The notes under the pieces are model-generated. The model was not told where the DNA came from. It did not search any database and was given only the letters and a program-made list of their open reading frames with translations. The position numbers and the translations under genes were made by a program. Below are positions 1 to 8,923 of a stretch of DNA of 64,000 nucleotides, piece by piece (the first letter of the stretch is position 1; every line of letters begins with the position of its first letter). The DNA comes from Desulfovibrio fairfieldensis. GTDB taxonomy: Bacteria > Desulfobacterota > Desulfovibrionia > Desulfovibrionales > Desulfovibrionaceae. The stretch covers positions 62,001-126,000 of the forward strand of contig NZ_CP014229.1 of the NCBI RefSeq assembly GCF_001553605.1. The letters are read 5' to 3'.

Positions 1-3
1 CGT

Positions 4-936
4 GTGTCCCGGGTCTTCCGTGCCGCACTGGTCGCGTTGGCCGCGCTGCTCTGGGCCGCCCTCTGGCCGGTCGCCTCCGGCCCGGCTCTGGCCGCCGAAT
101 CCGCTGCGTCCACTACCATCCTGACCGGCAAGGTGGTCACCACCGTAACCCGCGCCGTGCCCATCCCCTTTAACGCGGTAGTGGACGAAGTGCTGGTCAA
201 GTCCGGCGACGCCGTGGAAAAAGGCTCGCCGCTCCTGCGCTACCATCTGCAGGAAGAAGCTGAACGGATTTTGCAGCGCGAAGTGACCATCGGCGCGGCT
301 ACCGAGAGTCTCAAGGGCCAGGTGCTGGACTTTGAGCGGCAGCTGGCCGAGACCACGGCCCAGCGCAACAAGGCCCGCCAACTGGTAGCCTCCGGCCTGG
401 GTTCCCGTCAGGCTCTGACCCGGCTGGAGGACGATGTGGACTCCCTCAAGCGCCGCATCGAGCTGTTGCGCACCACCATCCAGAAGACCGAAAGCAACTT
501 CGCCTCCCGCCTCAGGGAGCTGGAAGGTTATTACGGCGTGCCCATCAAGGAGGGCGAACAACTGCCCGTCACCCTGGTGCTAACCTCGCCCATCAAGGGC
601 TATGTGCTTTCCCTGGACTCCACGCTCAATCCCGGCACGGTGCTGGCCGCCGGCACCATGCCCATTCGCGTGGGGCAGCTCAATCCCGTGCTGATCCAGG
701 TGCCGGTCTATGAGGCCGAAGTGAGCGGCATCAAGGAAGGCGACACCGCCGAAGTGGAAATCCCGTCCCTGGGCAACCGGAAATTCACGGGCACGGTCAA
801 TGAGATTTCCTGGGTCTCCAACGACATGAGCGTGGGCAATCCTTCCTATTACACGGTGGAGCTGACCGTGCCCAATCCCGACCTTGAATTGAAGCCCGGT
901 TTCAAGGCCGTGGTGCGCTTCAGCGGCGGCAGGTAA
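4..936 (+). CDS. HlyD-like periplasmic adaptor protein
   Basis: Probable periplasmic membrane-fusion (HlyD-type) protein linking an inner-membrane machine to the outside. Residues 1-30 look like a signal peptide (basic start, Ala/Leu/Trp core, ALA before the cut). Residues about 38-80 and 195-230 look like two halves of a lipoyl-like barrel, separated by a helical coiled-coil stretch (about 85-180) rich in Leu, Gln, Arg and Glu. A beta-barrel-like region follows to the end. At 310 residues it is short for the family. The frame is open to the left edge, so the GTG used here may not be the true start. It ends 9 bp before a flippase gene, so both probably belong to an exopolysaccharide cluster that continues to the left. 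Confidence 0.7.
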   Translation: MSRVFRAALVALAALLWAALWPVASGPALAAESAASTTILTGKVVTTVTRAVPIPFNAVVDEVLVKSGDAVEKGSPLLRYHLQEEAERILQREVTIGAATESLKGQVLDFERQLAETTAQRNKARQLVASGLGSRQALTRLEDDVDSLKRRIELLRTTIQKTESNFASRLRELEGYYGVPIKEGEQLPVTLVLTSPIKGYVLSLDSTLNPGTVLAAGTMPIRVGQLNPVLIQVPVYEAEVSGIKEGDTAEVEIPSLGNRKFTGTVNEISWVSNDMSVGNPSYYTVELTVPNPDLELKPGFKAVVRFSGGR

Positions 937-945
937 GCCGCCTCC

Positions 946-2370
946 ATGAAGCTGAAAAGCATTCCCCGGCGGCTCGGCTATATTCTGGGCGCGCAATGGA
1001 CGCGCGATCTTTCCTGGACCATATTCACCATTCTGCTGGCGCGCCGCAGTCCGGACATCATGGGCCAGATCATTCTGGCCCTGACCTACGGCTATCTGGT
1101 CAAAACCGTGGCCGACGTAGGGCTCAACGATTTTCTGCTTTCCACGTTCGCCCGGCGCGAAGGGCGGCCCCGGGCCTTGCTGGGCGAGGTGAGCTGGCTC
1201 AAAATGGTCGTGCTGCTGGCCGCTTTGGGCGTCACCTGGCTGATCACCGGCTGGCAGCACTACACGCCGGAATTGCGTCTGATCGTGTTCTGCATTGCCG
1301 CCGGACTGGGGCTGGACGCGCTCAGCGATTCCTTTTTCGCGCTCTGCCAGGCCCGTGGAAGGCAGGATGTGGAAATGCGCATCCGCGTGCCGTCGGCCCT
1401 CATCGGCATCGGCTACGGCATTGCCTGCGTGTTGCTGCACGCGCCGCCCATCCTCATAGCTCTTTACAAGCCCCTGGAATCCCTGCTTTGCATCGCTCTG
1501 GCCCTGAGCGCCCTTGGCCGCAATCCCTTGGCCGGGGTGGGCACGAGCGGCATGCTGGATCTGGCCCGGCAAATGAAGAGCGGGCTGATCTTTACCTGCA
1601 TGGCGGCCTGCGCCATGTTTTACAACAAGATCAACGTGATCTTCCTCAAACAATACGGCGGCGACGCGGACGTGGGCGGCTACGGCGTGGCCTGGGAAAC
1701 CGTGGAAGGCCTTTCCGTGCTGGTTTCCAGCGCGCTGCTGGGCAAAGTGATCTTTCCGCTGCTGGCCAAGTCCTGGCAGCAGGATCGCGAGGCGTTCCGG
1801 CGTCTGGCCGGGCAGACCGCGCGCACGCTCTGGGCGGCTTCGTTGCCGGTGATTTTTCTGATCTGCGTGGAGAGCGACCGCTTCCTGCCCCTGATTTACG
1901 GTCCGAACTACGCCAGCGCGGTGACGGCCCAGCGCCTGCTCACGCCGTGCCTGGCAACGGCTTTCCTGCATAATCTGGCGGCATACGCCATGATCGGCAT
2001 GCGCCGGCACAAACTCCTGCTGGGTTTTTACCTCAGCGGCCTGGTGCTCAATATTGTCTGCTGCTTTACGATGATCCCGGCCATGCCTCTGGAGGGCGCC
2101 GCCCTTTCCCTGACCATTACCAAGGTTTGGGTGGCTATCCTGACCGTCAGTTTCTTCCAGTGGGCGGCCAAGCCCATGACTCTGGGCCAGTGGGCCCTGA
2201 TGCTGGGTGCCGCTGCCGCCAGCGTTGCGCTGTGGTGGAGCGTGGGGCTGGCTTTGCCGCGAGAGCTGGCCGAACTGGCCGGTCTTGTGCCGCTGCTGGC
2301 CCTGTTCTGGTTCTGGCGGCCGCCGCCGCCCTTTGAAAAGGACGAGGCCGCGCCGCTGACGGTTGCCTGA
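946..2370 (+). CDS. Polysaccharide flippase (Wzx/MATE-like)
   Basis: Polytopic inner-membrane protein of 474 residues with about 12 hydrophobic helices and the size and pattern of Wzx-type oligosaccharide flippases (MOP/MATE superfamily). These move lipid-linked sugar repeats to the periplasmic face. The N-terminus is short and basic, then membrane segments begin near residue 25. The C-terminal tail is charged. It follows the HlyD-like gene by 9 bp and is probably cotranscribed. The substrate cannot be read from sequence. An S-layer or teichoic-type exporter of the same superfamily is the main alternative. Confidence 0.75.
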   Translation: MKLKSIPRRLGYILGAQWTRDLSWTIFTILLARRSPDIMGQIILALTYGYLVKTVADVGLNDFLLSTFARREGRPRALLGEVSWLKMVVLLAALGVTWLITGWQHYTPELRLIVFCIAAGLGLDALSDSFFALCQARGRQDVEMRIRVPSALIGIGYGIACVLLHAPPILIALYKPLESLLCIALALSALGRNPLAGVGTSGMLDLARQMKSGLIFTCMAACAMFYNKINVIFLKQYGGDADVGGYGVAWETVEGLSVLVSSALLGKVIFPLLAKSWQQDREAFRRLAGQTARTLWAASLPVIFLICVESDRFLPLIYGPNYASAVTAQRLLTPCLATAFLHNLAAYAMIGMRRHKLLLGFYLSGLVLNIVCCFTMIPAMPLEGAALSLTITKVWVAILTVSFFQWAAKPMTLGQWALMLGAAAASVALWWSVGLALPRELAELAGLVPLLALFWFWRPPPPFEKDEAAPLTVA

Positions 2371-2371
2371 C

Positions 2372-2578
2372 CAGGGTCATTCCTTTCCGCGCTTGTAGAC
2401 AGAAGTATTCTGTATTTATAGGGTATTACCTTTCAAAGGTAATTGTTCCATGGGCTTGTCATACGGATGAGGAATTTCGAGCCCTGCCCGCGCCGGAGGC
2501 GGCCCAAACGCCGGGAGGCGTAAAGCTCCCTGCCCGCAGGGCAGAATAAAACAACGAGCGGAGAACGGAATGACCCTG
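2372..2578. repeat. 207-bp intergenic element, copy 1 (CAGGGTCATTCC ends)
   Basis: The segment begins with CAGGGTCATTCC and ends with its exact reverse complement at 2567-2578. A second copy lies at 42980-43242 and shares the same ends, the ATTCTGTATTTATA block, the TTGTCATACGGATGAGG block and the GCAGAATAAAACAACG block. It fills most of the gap between the flippase and the ferredoxin gene. It has no coding potential of its own, so it looks like a MITE-type dispersed repeat. Confidence 0.75.
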
Positions 2579-2683
2579 TGCCTGACTCCGTTCAGTTGAC
2601 GCGGTGAGCCGCTCGGGGATAAATTGCTTTTTATGTTCGAGGTTGCCGCCGAGGGTACCGCCGGGCATAAGGAATGAGGGATT

Positions 2684-3673
2684 GTGGGGAAAAATCGTTT
2701 TTTTCAGCGCCGCCGTTTTCTTCAGGGCGCAGCGGGCCTGCTGCTGGGCGGAACGTTGCCGTCCGCGCTGGTTCCCGTTGCGGCCAAAGCCGGGAATCTT
2801 ACCGGTGAGCCTCTGACCACGCTCATTGACGTGGACGCCTGCGACGGTTGCGGAGCCTGCGTGCGTGCCTGCCGGGATCGTAATCTGGAAGGCGTGCCCC
2901 TGCCGGTCCGGCAGCCGCCCCAGCCCTATCCAAGCTGGATACGCATTCAGGACTGGTCCGGCAAGCGCGACGTCACTGACCGGCTCACGCCGTACAACTG
3001 GCTTTATCTCCAATCCTGCACGGTGCAGACCGAGGCCGGGGCGCGTAAGGTTTTTCTGCCTCGGCGCTGCATGCATTGCATCAATCCGCCCTGCGCCAAT
3101 CTCTGCTCCACGGGAGCGGCCCGGCAACGCGCCAGCGGCGCGGTATATATCGACCATGGCAGTTGCATGGGCGACGGCCAGTGCGACCGCGCCTGCCCCT
3201 GGATGATCCCTCGGCGGCAATCCGGCGTGGGGCCGTATCTCAGCTTTGCGCCTCGTTATGCGGGCAACGGTCAGATGTTCAAATGCGATTACTGCCAGGA
3301 TCTGCTGGCAGAGGGAAAACCGCCCGCCTGCATCGCGGCCTGTCCGCGTCAGGCCCAGCGCATAGGGCCGCGCAAGGATATGGTGCGCGCGGCCCGGGTC
3401 ATGGCGGAGGAGCGCAAGGGCGATATTTTCGGCCTCAATGAAAACGGGGGCACCAATACTCTCTATGTTTCCTCGCTGGCCTTTCGCGACATGGAAGCGG
3501 AGCTCTTGCGCGAGGATCAGATCGGTTACGGCCGTCCCAGCCTGCGCCCGGCCGGAGCCAGCATGGACAAGGAAAACCGCCTGCTGGGCACGGTGCTGCT
3601 GGCCCCGCTGGCCGGAGCGGCCCTGGCTTGGCTGCGCATCTGGCGGGAAAAGCAGAAAAGGCGGCGGCCGTGA
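2684..3673 (+). CDS. Tat-exported four-cluster ferredoxin-type subunit
   Basis: Periplasmic electron-transfer protein of the DmsB/NrfC/HmcB type. A twin-arginine signal (RRRFLQ, residues 9-14) precedes a hydrophobic stretch. Four cysteine groups follow: CDGCGACVRAC, CMHCINPPCANLC, CMGDGQCDRAC and CDYCQDLLAEGKPPACIAAC, enough for four 4Fe-4S clusters. The C-terminus has one hydrophobic helix (about residues 300-320) and a basic tail, so the protein should be membrane anchored with its clusters in the periplasm. GTG at 2684 is preceded by GAGG. Its TGA overlaps the GTG of the next gene by four bases, so the two are probably coupled. No catalytic molybdenum or hydrogenase subunit is adjacent. 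Confidence 0.8.
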   Translation: MGKNRFFQRRRFLQGAAGLLLGGTLPSALVPVAAKAGNLTGEPLTTLIDVDACDGCGACVRACRDRNLEGVPLPVRQPPQPYPSWIRIQDWSGKRDVTDRLTPYNWLYLQSCTVQTEAGARKVFLPRRCMHCINPPCANLCSTGAARQRASGAVYIDHGSCMGDGQCDRACPWMIPRRQSGVGPYLSFAPRYAGNGQMFKCDYCQDLLAEGKPPACIAACPRQAQRIGPRKDMVRAARVMAEERKGDIFGLNENGGTNTLYVSSLAFRDMEAELLREDQIGYGRPSLRPAGASMDKENRLLGTVLLAPLAGAALAWLRIWREKQKRRRP

Positions 3674-4170
3674 AAGAAGATCCTCGTCTGTTCTCGGCCT
3701 TTTTCAAGCTGCTCTGGGCGGCCTGCATGCTGGCCGCCATTGTGAGCGGTCTGGCCCATCTGCCCTTTGCTTTCCGCTACGGGCTGATCAACACTTGGCG
3801 TGCCTCGCCCACAGTGGCGCATTACTGGTCGGCGGCAGCCCTGCTTCTGCTGGGCACGTACGCGGCGGTGGTCTGGTGCACATTGGGACGGCGGGACTAT
3901 GCGCTGACCCCCTGGGGCGGCCTGCGGGTGGCCCTGCTGCTGGTTCTGGCAGTTACCGGCCTGCTGCTGATCCTGCACAATCTGCCGGGATTCTCCGTAT
4001 ACGGCGCGACCTACGCCGTCATCAAACTCGGTCATTTGTTCTGCGCCCTGGCCCTGCCCCTGCTTCTCTTTGTCCATGGCTGCCTGCGTCTTCTGGGGCG
4101 CGGTCGCTGGGTCAGGCTGTTGCCGGCCGCGCGCAGGCGTAAATCGCGCGGGCTCCCGGCGACGGATTAA
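3670..4170 (+). CDS. Cytochrome b-like membrane subunit
   Basis: Small integral membrane protein of 166 residues with four predicted helices. His residues sit inside helices (for example in TVAHYWSA, LILHN, LGHLF and FVHGC) and could bind b-type hemes, as in formate dehydrogenase gamma or Ni-Fe hydrogenase cytochrome b subunits. The GTG start overlaps the stop of the Tat ferredoxin gene (GTGA). The likely role is quinone-linked electron exchange with that ferredoxin. Family assignment rests on topology and histidines rather than a clear signature. Confidence 0.65.
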   Translation: MKEDPRLFSAFFKLLWAACMLAAIVSGLAHLPFAFRYGLINTWRASPTVAHYWSAAALLLLGTYAAVVWCTLGRRDYALTPWGGLRVALLLVLAVTGLLLILHNLPGFSVYGATYAVIKLGHLFCALALPLLLFVHGCLRLLGRGRWVRLLPAARRRKSRGLPATD

Positions 4171-4650
4171 AACGCGCAGTAGCGTTTCTGTGTCTGCTGA
4201 AACGGATAATTACAGCTTTTGCGCTTGAAATGTTGCACATTTGCACATTTCAAACTCTACGCCGTCCCGGTCGCTTCCTTGCTCTTGGGCGCTGGCGTCC
4301 GTTTACGCGGACGCCAGGGTAATCATTTATTTCAAAAGTGAATTGCTCTGAGAGGGGCAGGGGGCGGGTAGCGGCCTCATGCCGCGCGGCGTTCAGGCGC
4401 ACTCCGGAATTGTTTCGGGTGCGCTTTTTTCGCGAGCACAATGTCGTCGTCCTGTCCCCGCGCTGCCATCAACTATGCCGGATAATAATTGACAACAATA
4501 AATTGAACTGCCGTGTCGGTTTTATTTTCATAGCTGTGGGTTGATGAAGACTCAAAACACAGCGCGTCTCCCGGTCCGTGACCGCCCGCGTGATGCCGAA
4601 AGGCGAAGAAACTGCGGGGCGGGTAATCGCCGATTTTCCCAGCAGGAGGA
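4171..4650. other. Intergenic region between convergent genes
   Basis: No convincing gene in 480 bp. It holds a strong hairpin at about 4292-4317 (CTGGCGTCCG, loop TTTACG, CGGACGCCAG), which could end transcription of the cytochrome gene. A stretch at 4217-4258 (TTTGCGCTTGAAAT and CATTTCAAACTCTA) and GAATTGCTCTGAG near 4340 resemble the AGAGCATTTCAA-type palindromes found elsewhere in the window. Confidence 0.5.
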
Positions 4651-5712
4651 TCAGATCTCGCCGGTGGACGCCGCCTTGAGCTGCCCACAGGCGGCCTTGA
4701 TGTCCTGTCCCTTGCTCTTGCGGACAATGGCCGTGATATGGCGCTTCCAGAGGCATTGCTCAAAGGCCAGCACGCGCGCCTCGTCCGGAGCCGCGTAGGG
4801 CGCGCCTTCGGCGGGATTGTAGACGATGAGATTGAGCTTGCCCTTGATGTCGGCCACCAGCCGGGCCAGTTCCTCGGCCTGTCCCGGTCCGTCGTTGATC
4901 CCGCCCAGCAACAGATACTCAAAGGTGATCCGTTCCCGCGTCTTCAGCGGATAGGACTTGAGCGCGGCCAGCAGCTGGTCCAAAGGCCAACGCGCGGCCT
5001 TGGGCATGATCCGGGCGCGCAGCTCCTGAGTGGGCGCATGCAGGGAGACGGCCAGATAGGCCAGGCCGCTGGCGCCCAGCTCGGCCAGGCCCTTCTCAAT
5101 GCCGCAGGTGGAAACCGTGATCCGGCGCGGCGAGAAATTGAGCCCCTTGTCGTTGTTCAGGCTTTGCAGGGCGCGCATAACTTCGCGCAGGTTGAGCAAA
5201 GGCTCGCCCATGCCCATGAACACCAGATTGCGCAGCACGGGCCAGTCGGGCCGGTTGTCGCCCAGGTGCTCGCGGGCCACCAGAATCTGCCCCAGAATTT
5301 CTCCCATGGTCATATTCCGTTCAAAGCCCATGTCGCCCGTGGCGCAGAAGGTACAGCCCATGGCGCAGCCCACCTGCGAGGACAGGCACTGGGTCCAGCG
5401 CCGCACGCCTTCGCGGGAATCCGAGGGAATCAGCACCGTCTCCACCAGCGCCCCGTCTTCCAGGCGGAGCAGAAACTTGGTGGTGCCGTCGCTGCTTTCC
5501 TGCACGCGGGCCACTTCAGGCCAGTCGATACGCGCCGTTTCCGCCAGGCGGGCCCGGCAGGCTTTGGAGACGTTGCTCATGGCATCGAAATCGCGGGCCA
5601 TTTTCTGCCAGATCCACTGCCAGACCTGCACGGCCCGGAACTTGGGCTCGCCCAGCTCGGTCTGCATCCAGTCCGTGAGTTCGGGAAGGGTATAATTGAG
5701 GAGATTTATCAT
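4651..5712 (-). CDS. rlmN: 23S rRNA (adenine2503-C2)-methyltransferase RlmN
   Basis: Radical-SAM enzyme that methylates C2 of A2503 in 23S rRNA and also A37 of some tRNAs. The radical-SAM triad is C116-AMG-C120-TF-C123. The C-terminal CGQL motif contains the Cys that is transiently methylated-adduct-bound in this family. It is 353 residues, typical for RlmN. I place the start at the ATG giving MINLLNYT rather than the longer in-frame extension, because the family begins there and an AGGA lies just upstream. It is 34 bp downstream of the HD-domain gene, so the two are probably cotranscribed. Confidence 0.93.
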   Translation of the reverse strand: MINLLNYTLPELTDWMQTELGEPKFRAVQVWQWIWQKMARDFDAMSNVSKACRARLAETARIDWPEVARVQESSDGTTKFLLRLEDGALVETVLIPSDSREGVRRWTQCLSSQVGCAMGCTFCATGDMGFERNMTMGEILGQILVAREHLGDNRPDWPVLRNLVFMGMGEPLLNLREVMRALQSLNNDKGLNFSPRRITVSTCGIEKGLAELGASGLAYLAVSLHAPTQELRARIMPKAARWPLDQLLAALKSYPLKTRERITFEYLLLGGINDGPGQAEELARLVADIKGKLNLIVYNPAEGAPYAAPDEARVLAFEQCLWKRHITAIVRKSKGQDIKAACGQLKAASTGEI

Positions 5713-5746
5713 TGGCTTGTCCTGCCCGGCGGCAAGGGAAAGGCCG

Positions 5747-7078
5747 TTACCCCACGGACTTCCGCGCATACTCACGCACAAAGGCCACGGCGGATTCCAG
5801 ATCCGTCACTTCGCCCGTGATCTGGGCCTGCAGCAACGCGTCGCGGATCACACCCACCATGGGGCCGGGGGCCAGACGAGTTTCGCTCATGATTTCATTG
5901 CCGTTGAGCAGGGGTTCCAGCATCTGTTCCGGGGTTTCGGCCCGGTCCAGATATTTCATATTGTGGTTGAAGGACGTATAGCTGCCTTCGCGGGCCTGAA
6001 GGTCGGCACGGGCCATGGCGATAAGGCGTGGATATTCGTCCAGGGCCTTAAAGCGGCGGATGCCCCTGTCGGTCATCATGAAGTGGAAGCGCATGTGGTG
6101 GTTCACCAGGTGGCAGAGCAGGTCGATGTCCTCCTGGGCGAAGTGCAGACGGCGCAGGATCTTGCGCGTGACCTTGGCCCCCACCCGGTGGTGCTGGTAG
6201 AAGGTCCACTGGCCGTCGAAATATTCACCGGTGAAGAGCTTGCCCACATCGTGAAAGAGCATGGCCATGGTGCCCAGCCAGTCGTAGTGGAAACCTTCTT
6301 CCGGGTAGTGTTTCATGCATTCCAGGGTGTGGTCGAAGACATTCACCTCCACGCCGTCCCTGTCGCGCTCCTGGCAGACACAGGAGAGCGCCGCCACTTC
6401 CGGGATCAGGCCTTGGAGAATATGGGCGTCGTAAAGCAGGCGCACGAAGCGGTACATGGATTCGGCGGCCACCTTGCGCCATTCGTCCATGATATCCGTG
6501 GCGGGCACGTAGTCCAGCACGCGCACCGAGGAGCGCACAATCGCCATCCAGGTGTTGGGATCAATGGGGATGTCGAAGTTGGCCGCGAAGCGCAAGGCCC
6601 GCACGGCCAGCAGGTAGTTGTGACGCAGGGTTTCGTCCGGCAGGCCGGTGAGCCGGATGGTGCCGCCCTTGAAATCGGCAAAGCCCTCATAGGCGTCGCC
6701 GGTGGGGGCCGGGCTGCCGAAACCGGTCATGCGCAGTTGCTCGCGTTCCTTGGGGTCCATCATGGCGGCCATGCTGGGCGTGATGCGCAGCAGCGAAAGC
6801 TCCGGATGCCCGGCGTCCGCCACTTCCAGCGGATAGAAACGGAAAAGCACCCCGTTTTCCTCCAGTTCGGCCAGCGCACGCTTTTCCGACTCCATGCGGG
6901 CCTTGGGGAAGAGCTTGACCAGGGTGTCCATATCCGGCTCGCAGGCAATGTCAACGGCGGGCTGCCGGACGGCGCGCAACAGTTGCTCCTGCAGGGGCGC
7001 GTTGATGACATGCGCGTCATAGCCGTTGCGCAGCAGGGTTTTGCAGATGGTGATGGCTTCTTTGAGCGCTTGATGCAT
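5747..7078 (-). CDS. HD-domain protein of tRNA nucleotidyltransferase/poly(A) polymerase type
   Basis: Protein of 443 residues. The N-terminal half resembles the poly(A) polymerase/CCA-adding head and RNA-binding regions (TLRHNYLLAVRALRFAANF matches the region after the head). The C-terminal half is an HD phosphohydrolase domain (HDVGKLF, then HHRVGAK and HLVNHHMRF). The usual GG and DxD nucleotidyl-transfer motifs of the head are not intact: the segment around residues 17-45 has only AVDIA. It may therefore be a phosphatase/phosphodiesterase with a relic head. The start at MHQALKEA is supported by AAGGAG upstream. It leads an apparent operon with rlmN. Confidence 0.75.
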   Translation of the reverse strand: MHQALKEAITICKTLLRNGYDAHVINAPLQEQLLRAVRQPAVDIACEPDMDTLVKLFPKARMESEKRALAELEENGVLFRFYPLEVADAGHPELSLLRITPSMAAMMDPKEREQLRMTGFGSPAPTGDAYEGFADFKGGTIRLTGLPDETLRHNYLLAVRALRFAANFDIPIDPNTWMAIVRSSVRVLDYVPATDIMDEWRKVAAESMYRFVRLLYDAHILQGLIPEVAALSCVCQERDRDGVEVNVFDHTLECMKHYPEEGFHYDWLGTMAMLFHDVGKLFTGEYFDGQWTFYQHHRVGAKVTRKILRRLHFAQEDIDLLCHLVNHHMRFHFMMTDRGIRRFKALDEYPRLIAMARADLQAREGSYTSFNHNMKYLDRAETPEQMLEPLLNGNEIMSETRLAPGPMVGVIRDALLQAQITGEVTDLESAVAFVREYARKSVG

Positions 7079-7508
7079 CGTGGGCTCCTTGCGAAAGATG
7101 GGCACAGCGTCGTCCTCGCGGCCGGACGGGCCGCAAAACGCGCGGAAGAGCAATGGCGGTGCAACGGACGGGAAGTCGCCCGCAGGGGCCCTTTCTGAAA
7201 ATCCGGACGGGTCGCGGCGGGAGCGGTTTCCGTTGTGTCGTTATACGCGTGGCTCAAGGGTAGAATGTGCTGGTGTCGCGTCAAGCGACACATGCCGCAA
7301 GCCCGTAAAGGGTTGCGCGCCGCCATAGACGACGTAAGCACAGCAAAAACCATGGGTTCTGCTGTGCAATCTTCACGCCGAACCGACAGGTGGGGCGTGA
7401 TATCGCATTAGTTCAATTATGCACAGGAGGCGGTCTGAAAGTCAAGCATCCCGCTCTGTTGGGTCGGGAATGCCGCGCCGCGCGCCGAAAAAGCGAAGGC
7501 GAAATGAA
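7079..7508. other. Upstream region of the HD-domain gene
   Basis: About 430 bp with no convincing gene. It should hold the promoter of the minus-strand HD/rlmN pair. I see the ribosome binding site AAGGAG next to 7078 but no clear sigma-70 hexamer pair. The short plus-strand open frames here show no family resemblance. Confidence 0.4.
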
Positions 7509-7722
7509 GACGCCCCGCGCCATAACGGCGCGGGGCGTCGAGGCTGTTGACAAAGTCGGCAGCCCCGAAAATCAGGAGCAGGTCGCGGCTTTGCCGCGCC
7601 GTTAAGCGACTGATTTTCGTGCCTTTCCACCCGGCGGCTTAGCCGCCGTTGGTGGCGCAAACCACGCAAAGCGGGGTTTGTCATCAGTCTGGACGCCCCG
7701 CGCCGTTATGGCGCGGGGCGTC
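7509..7722. repeat. 214-bp nested palindromic element with 31-bp perfect inverted ends
   Basis: A 31-bp GC-rich palindrome at 7509-7539 (GACGCCCCGCGCC, ATAAC, GGCGCGGGGCGTC) is repeated as its exact reverse complement at 7692-7722. Inside, the symmetry continues (TTGACAAAG against GTTTGTCATCAG). Further stems are CGAAAATCAG with CTGATTTTCG and CGGCGGCTTAGCCGCCG. The right palindrome lies 23 bp past the stop of dsrP and may end the dsr transcript. The left one has no T tract in either direction. Confidence 0.8.
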
Positions 7723-7744
7723 GCTTCAGTGTGAAACAGGAAGG

Positions 7745-8911
7745 TTAGTCACTAAAATGATGGGCTTCCCGCTTGACGCCCAAGGCGATCTTCCAGAGCA
7801 GGGAGAGCACCAGCGCGCCCACGGCGTACACGCCGAGGGCCACGGCAATCTCCTTGGCCGTGGGCATGTAAGGCGTGAAGGCTTCAAACATGTTGGGCGT
7901 GAAACCGCCGATGAGCAGGCCCAGGCCCTTGTCGATCCAGCTGGCGGCCACCAGCATGATCAGCGCCAGAGGCAGCAGGGGGCCGGTCCGCCACTGCGGC
8001 GGAATCAGGATGGCCAGAGAGGCGAAGGCCATGATCACGGCCGCCCACATCCAGTAGCTCACCCAGGCCAGATGGCCGCCATGCCCGGAGAAGAGGAAGA
8101 GCATGGGCTCCATGTGGCCCGGAATCTGGCTGTAAAAGGCGGTGAAGAGCTCCAGCAGATAGAAGAAGACGTTCACGCACATGGCGTAAACAATGATGGT
8201 GGACAGGGTCTTGACGGCGTCCTTGCCGGGATCGAAGCCGGTCAGCCTGCGCACCAGGAAGAGCAGGAGCAGCAGGATGGCCGGACCGGAGCAAAAGGCC
8301 GAGGACAGGAAGCGCGCGGCCATGATGGCGGTGAGCCAGTAATGGCGGCCCGGAATGCCCGCGTACAGGAAGGCCGTGACTGTATGGATGGAGAAAGCCC
8401 AGAGAATGGAAAGGTAGATCAGGGGCTTGACCCATTTGGGCGGTTCCACGTCCAGGCGTTCGGCTTCCAGGGTGACCCAGCCGATGACGATGTTCAGGCA
8501 GAGATAGCCGATCAGCACGATCATGTCATAGAACATGACCGAATTGGGCGTGGGGTGGAGCATGACGTTGAGCATGCGCTGGGGCTGCCCGAGGTCCACC
8601 ACGATGAACAGGGCGCACATGACCACGGCCGCCACGGCCATGAACTCGCCGAAGATGATCATGCGCTTGAATTTTTTGTAATGGTGGAAATAGGCGGGCA
8701 AGACCAGCATCACGGCCGAGGCCGCCACGCCGACGAAATAGGTGAACTGCGAAATATACAGTCCCCAGGAGACCTCACGGTTCATGCCCGTGATGCCGAG
8801 ACCGCTCTGGAGCTGGTCCAGATAGACAAGGCCGCAGCCCGCGATGACGCAGAGCAGAAAGAGCAGCCACACATAATAGCTCTTGGGACCGGAAAACAAT
8901 TTTTCAAGCAT
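7745..8911 (-). CDS. dsrP: DsrP, NrfD-family membrane subunit of DsrMKJOP
   Basis: Integral membrane quinone-interacting subunit of the DsrMKJOP complex. It has 388 residues and about ten transmembrane helices, with the NrfD/PsrC-type pattern (early NREVSWGLYISQFTYFVG, then VVDLGQPQRM). It sits last in the operon, 12 bp after dsrO. With DsrO and DsrJ it forms the periplasm-facing half of the complex that links the menaquinone pool to sulfite reduction in sulfate reducers. Confidence 0.94.
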   Translation of the reverse strand: MLEKLFSGPKSYYVWLLFLLCVIAGCGLVYLDQLQSGLGITGMNREVSWGLYISQFTYFVGVAASAVMLVLPAYFHHYKKFKRMIIFGEFMAVAAVVMCALFIVVDLGQPQRMLNVMLHPTPNSVMFYDMIVLIGYLCLNIVIGWVTLEAERLDVEPPKWVKPLIYLSILWAFSIHTVTAFLYAGIPGRHYWLTAIMAARFLSSAFCSGPAILLLLLFLVRRLTGFDPGKDAVKTLSTIIVYAMCVNVFFYLLELFTAFYSQIPGHMEPMLFLFSGHGGHLAWVSYWMWAAVIMAFASLAILIPPQWRTGPLLPLALIMLVAASWIDKGLGLLIGGFTPNMFEAFTPYMPTAKEIAVALGVYAVGALVLSLLWKIALGVKREAHHFSD

Positions 8912-8923
8912 GGCCTGTTCTCC

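Noticed and set aside
580-2010. Large minus-strand open frame (476 aa) over the HlyD-like and flippase genes
   Set aside because: His/Gln/Gly-rich translation without family features, antisense to real genes; an expected effect of high-GC third-codon positions.
5696-7198. 500-aa plus-strand open frame over the HD-domain gene
   Set aside because: Shadow of the minus-strand gene; no domain visible.
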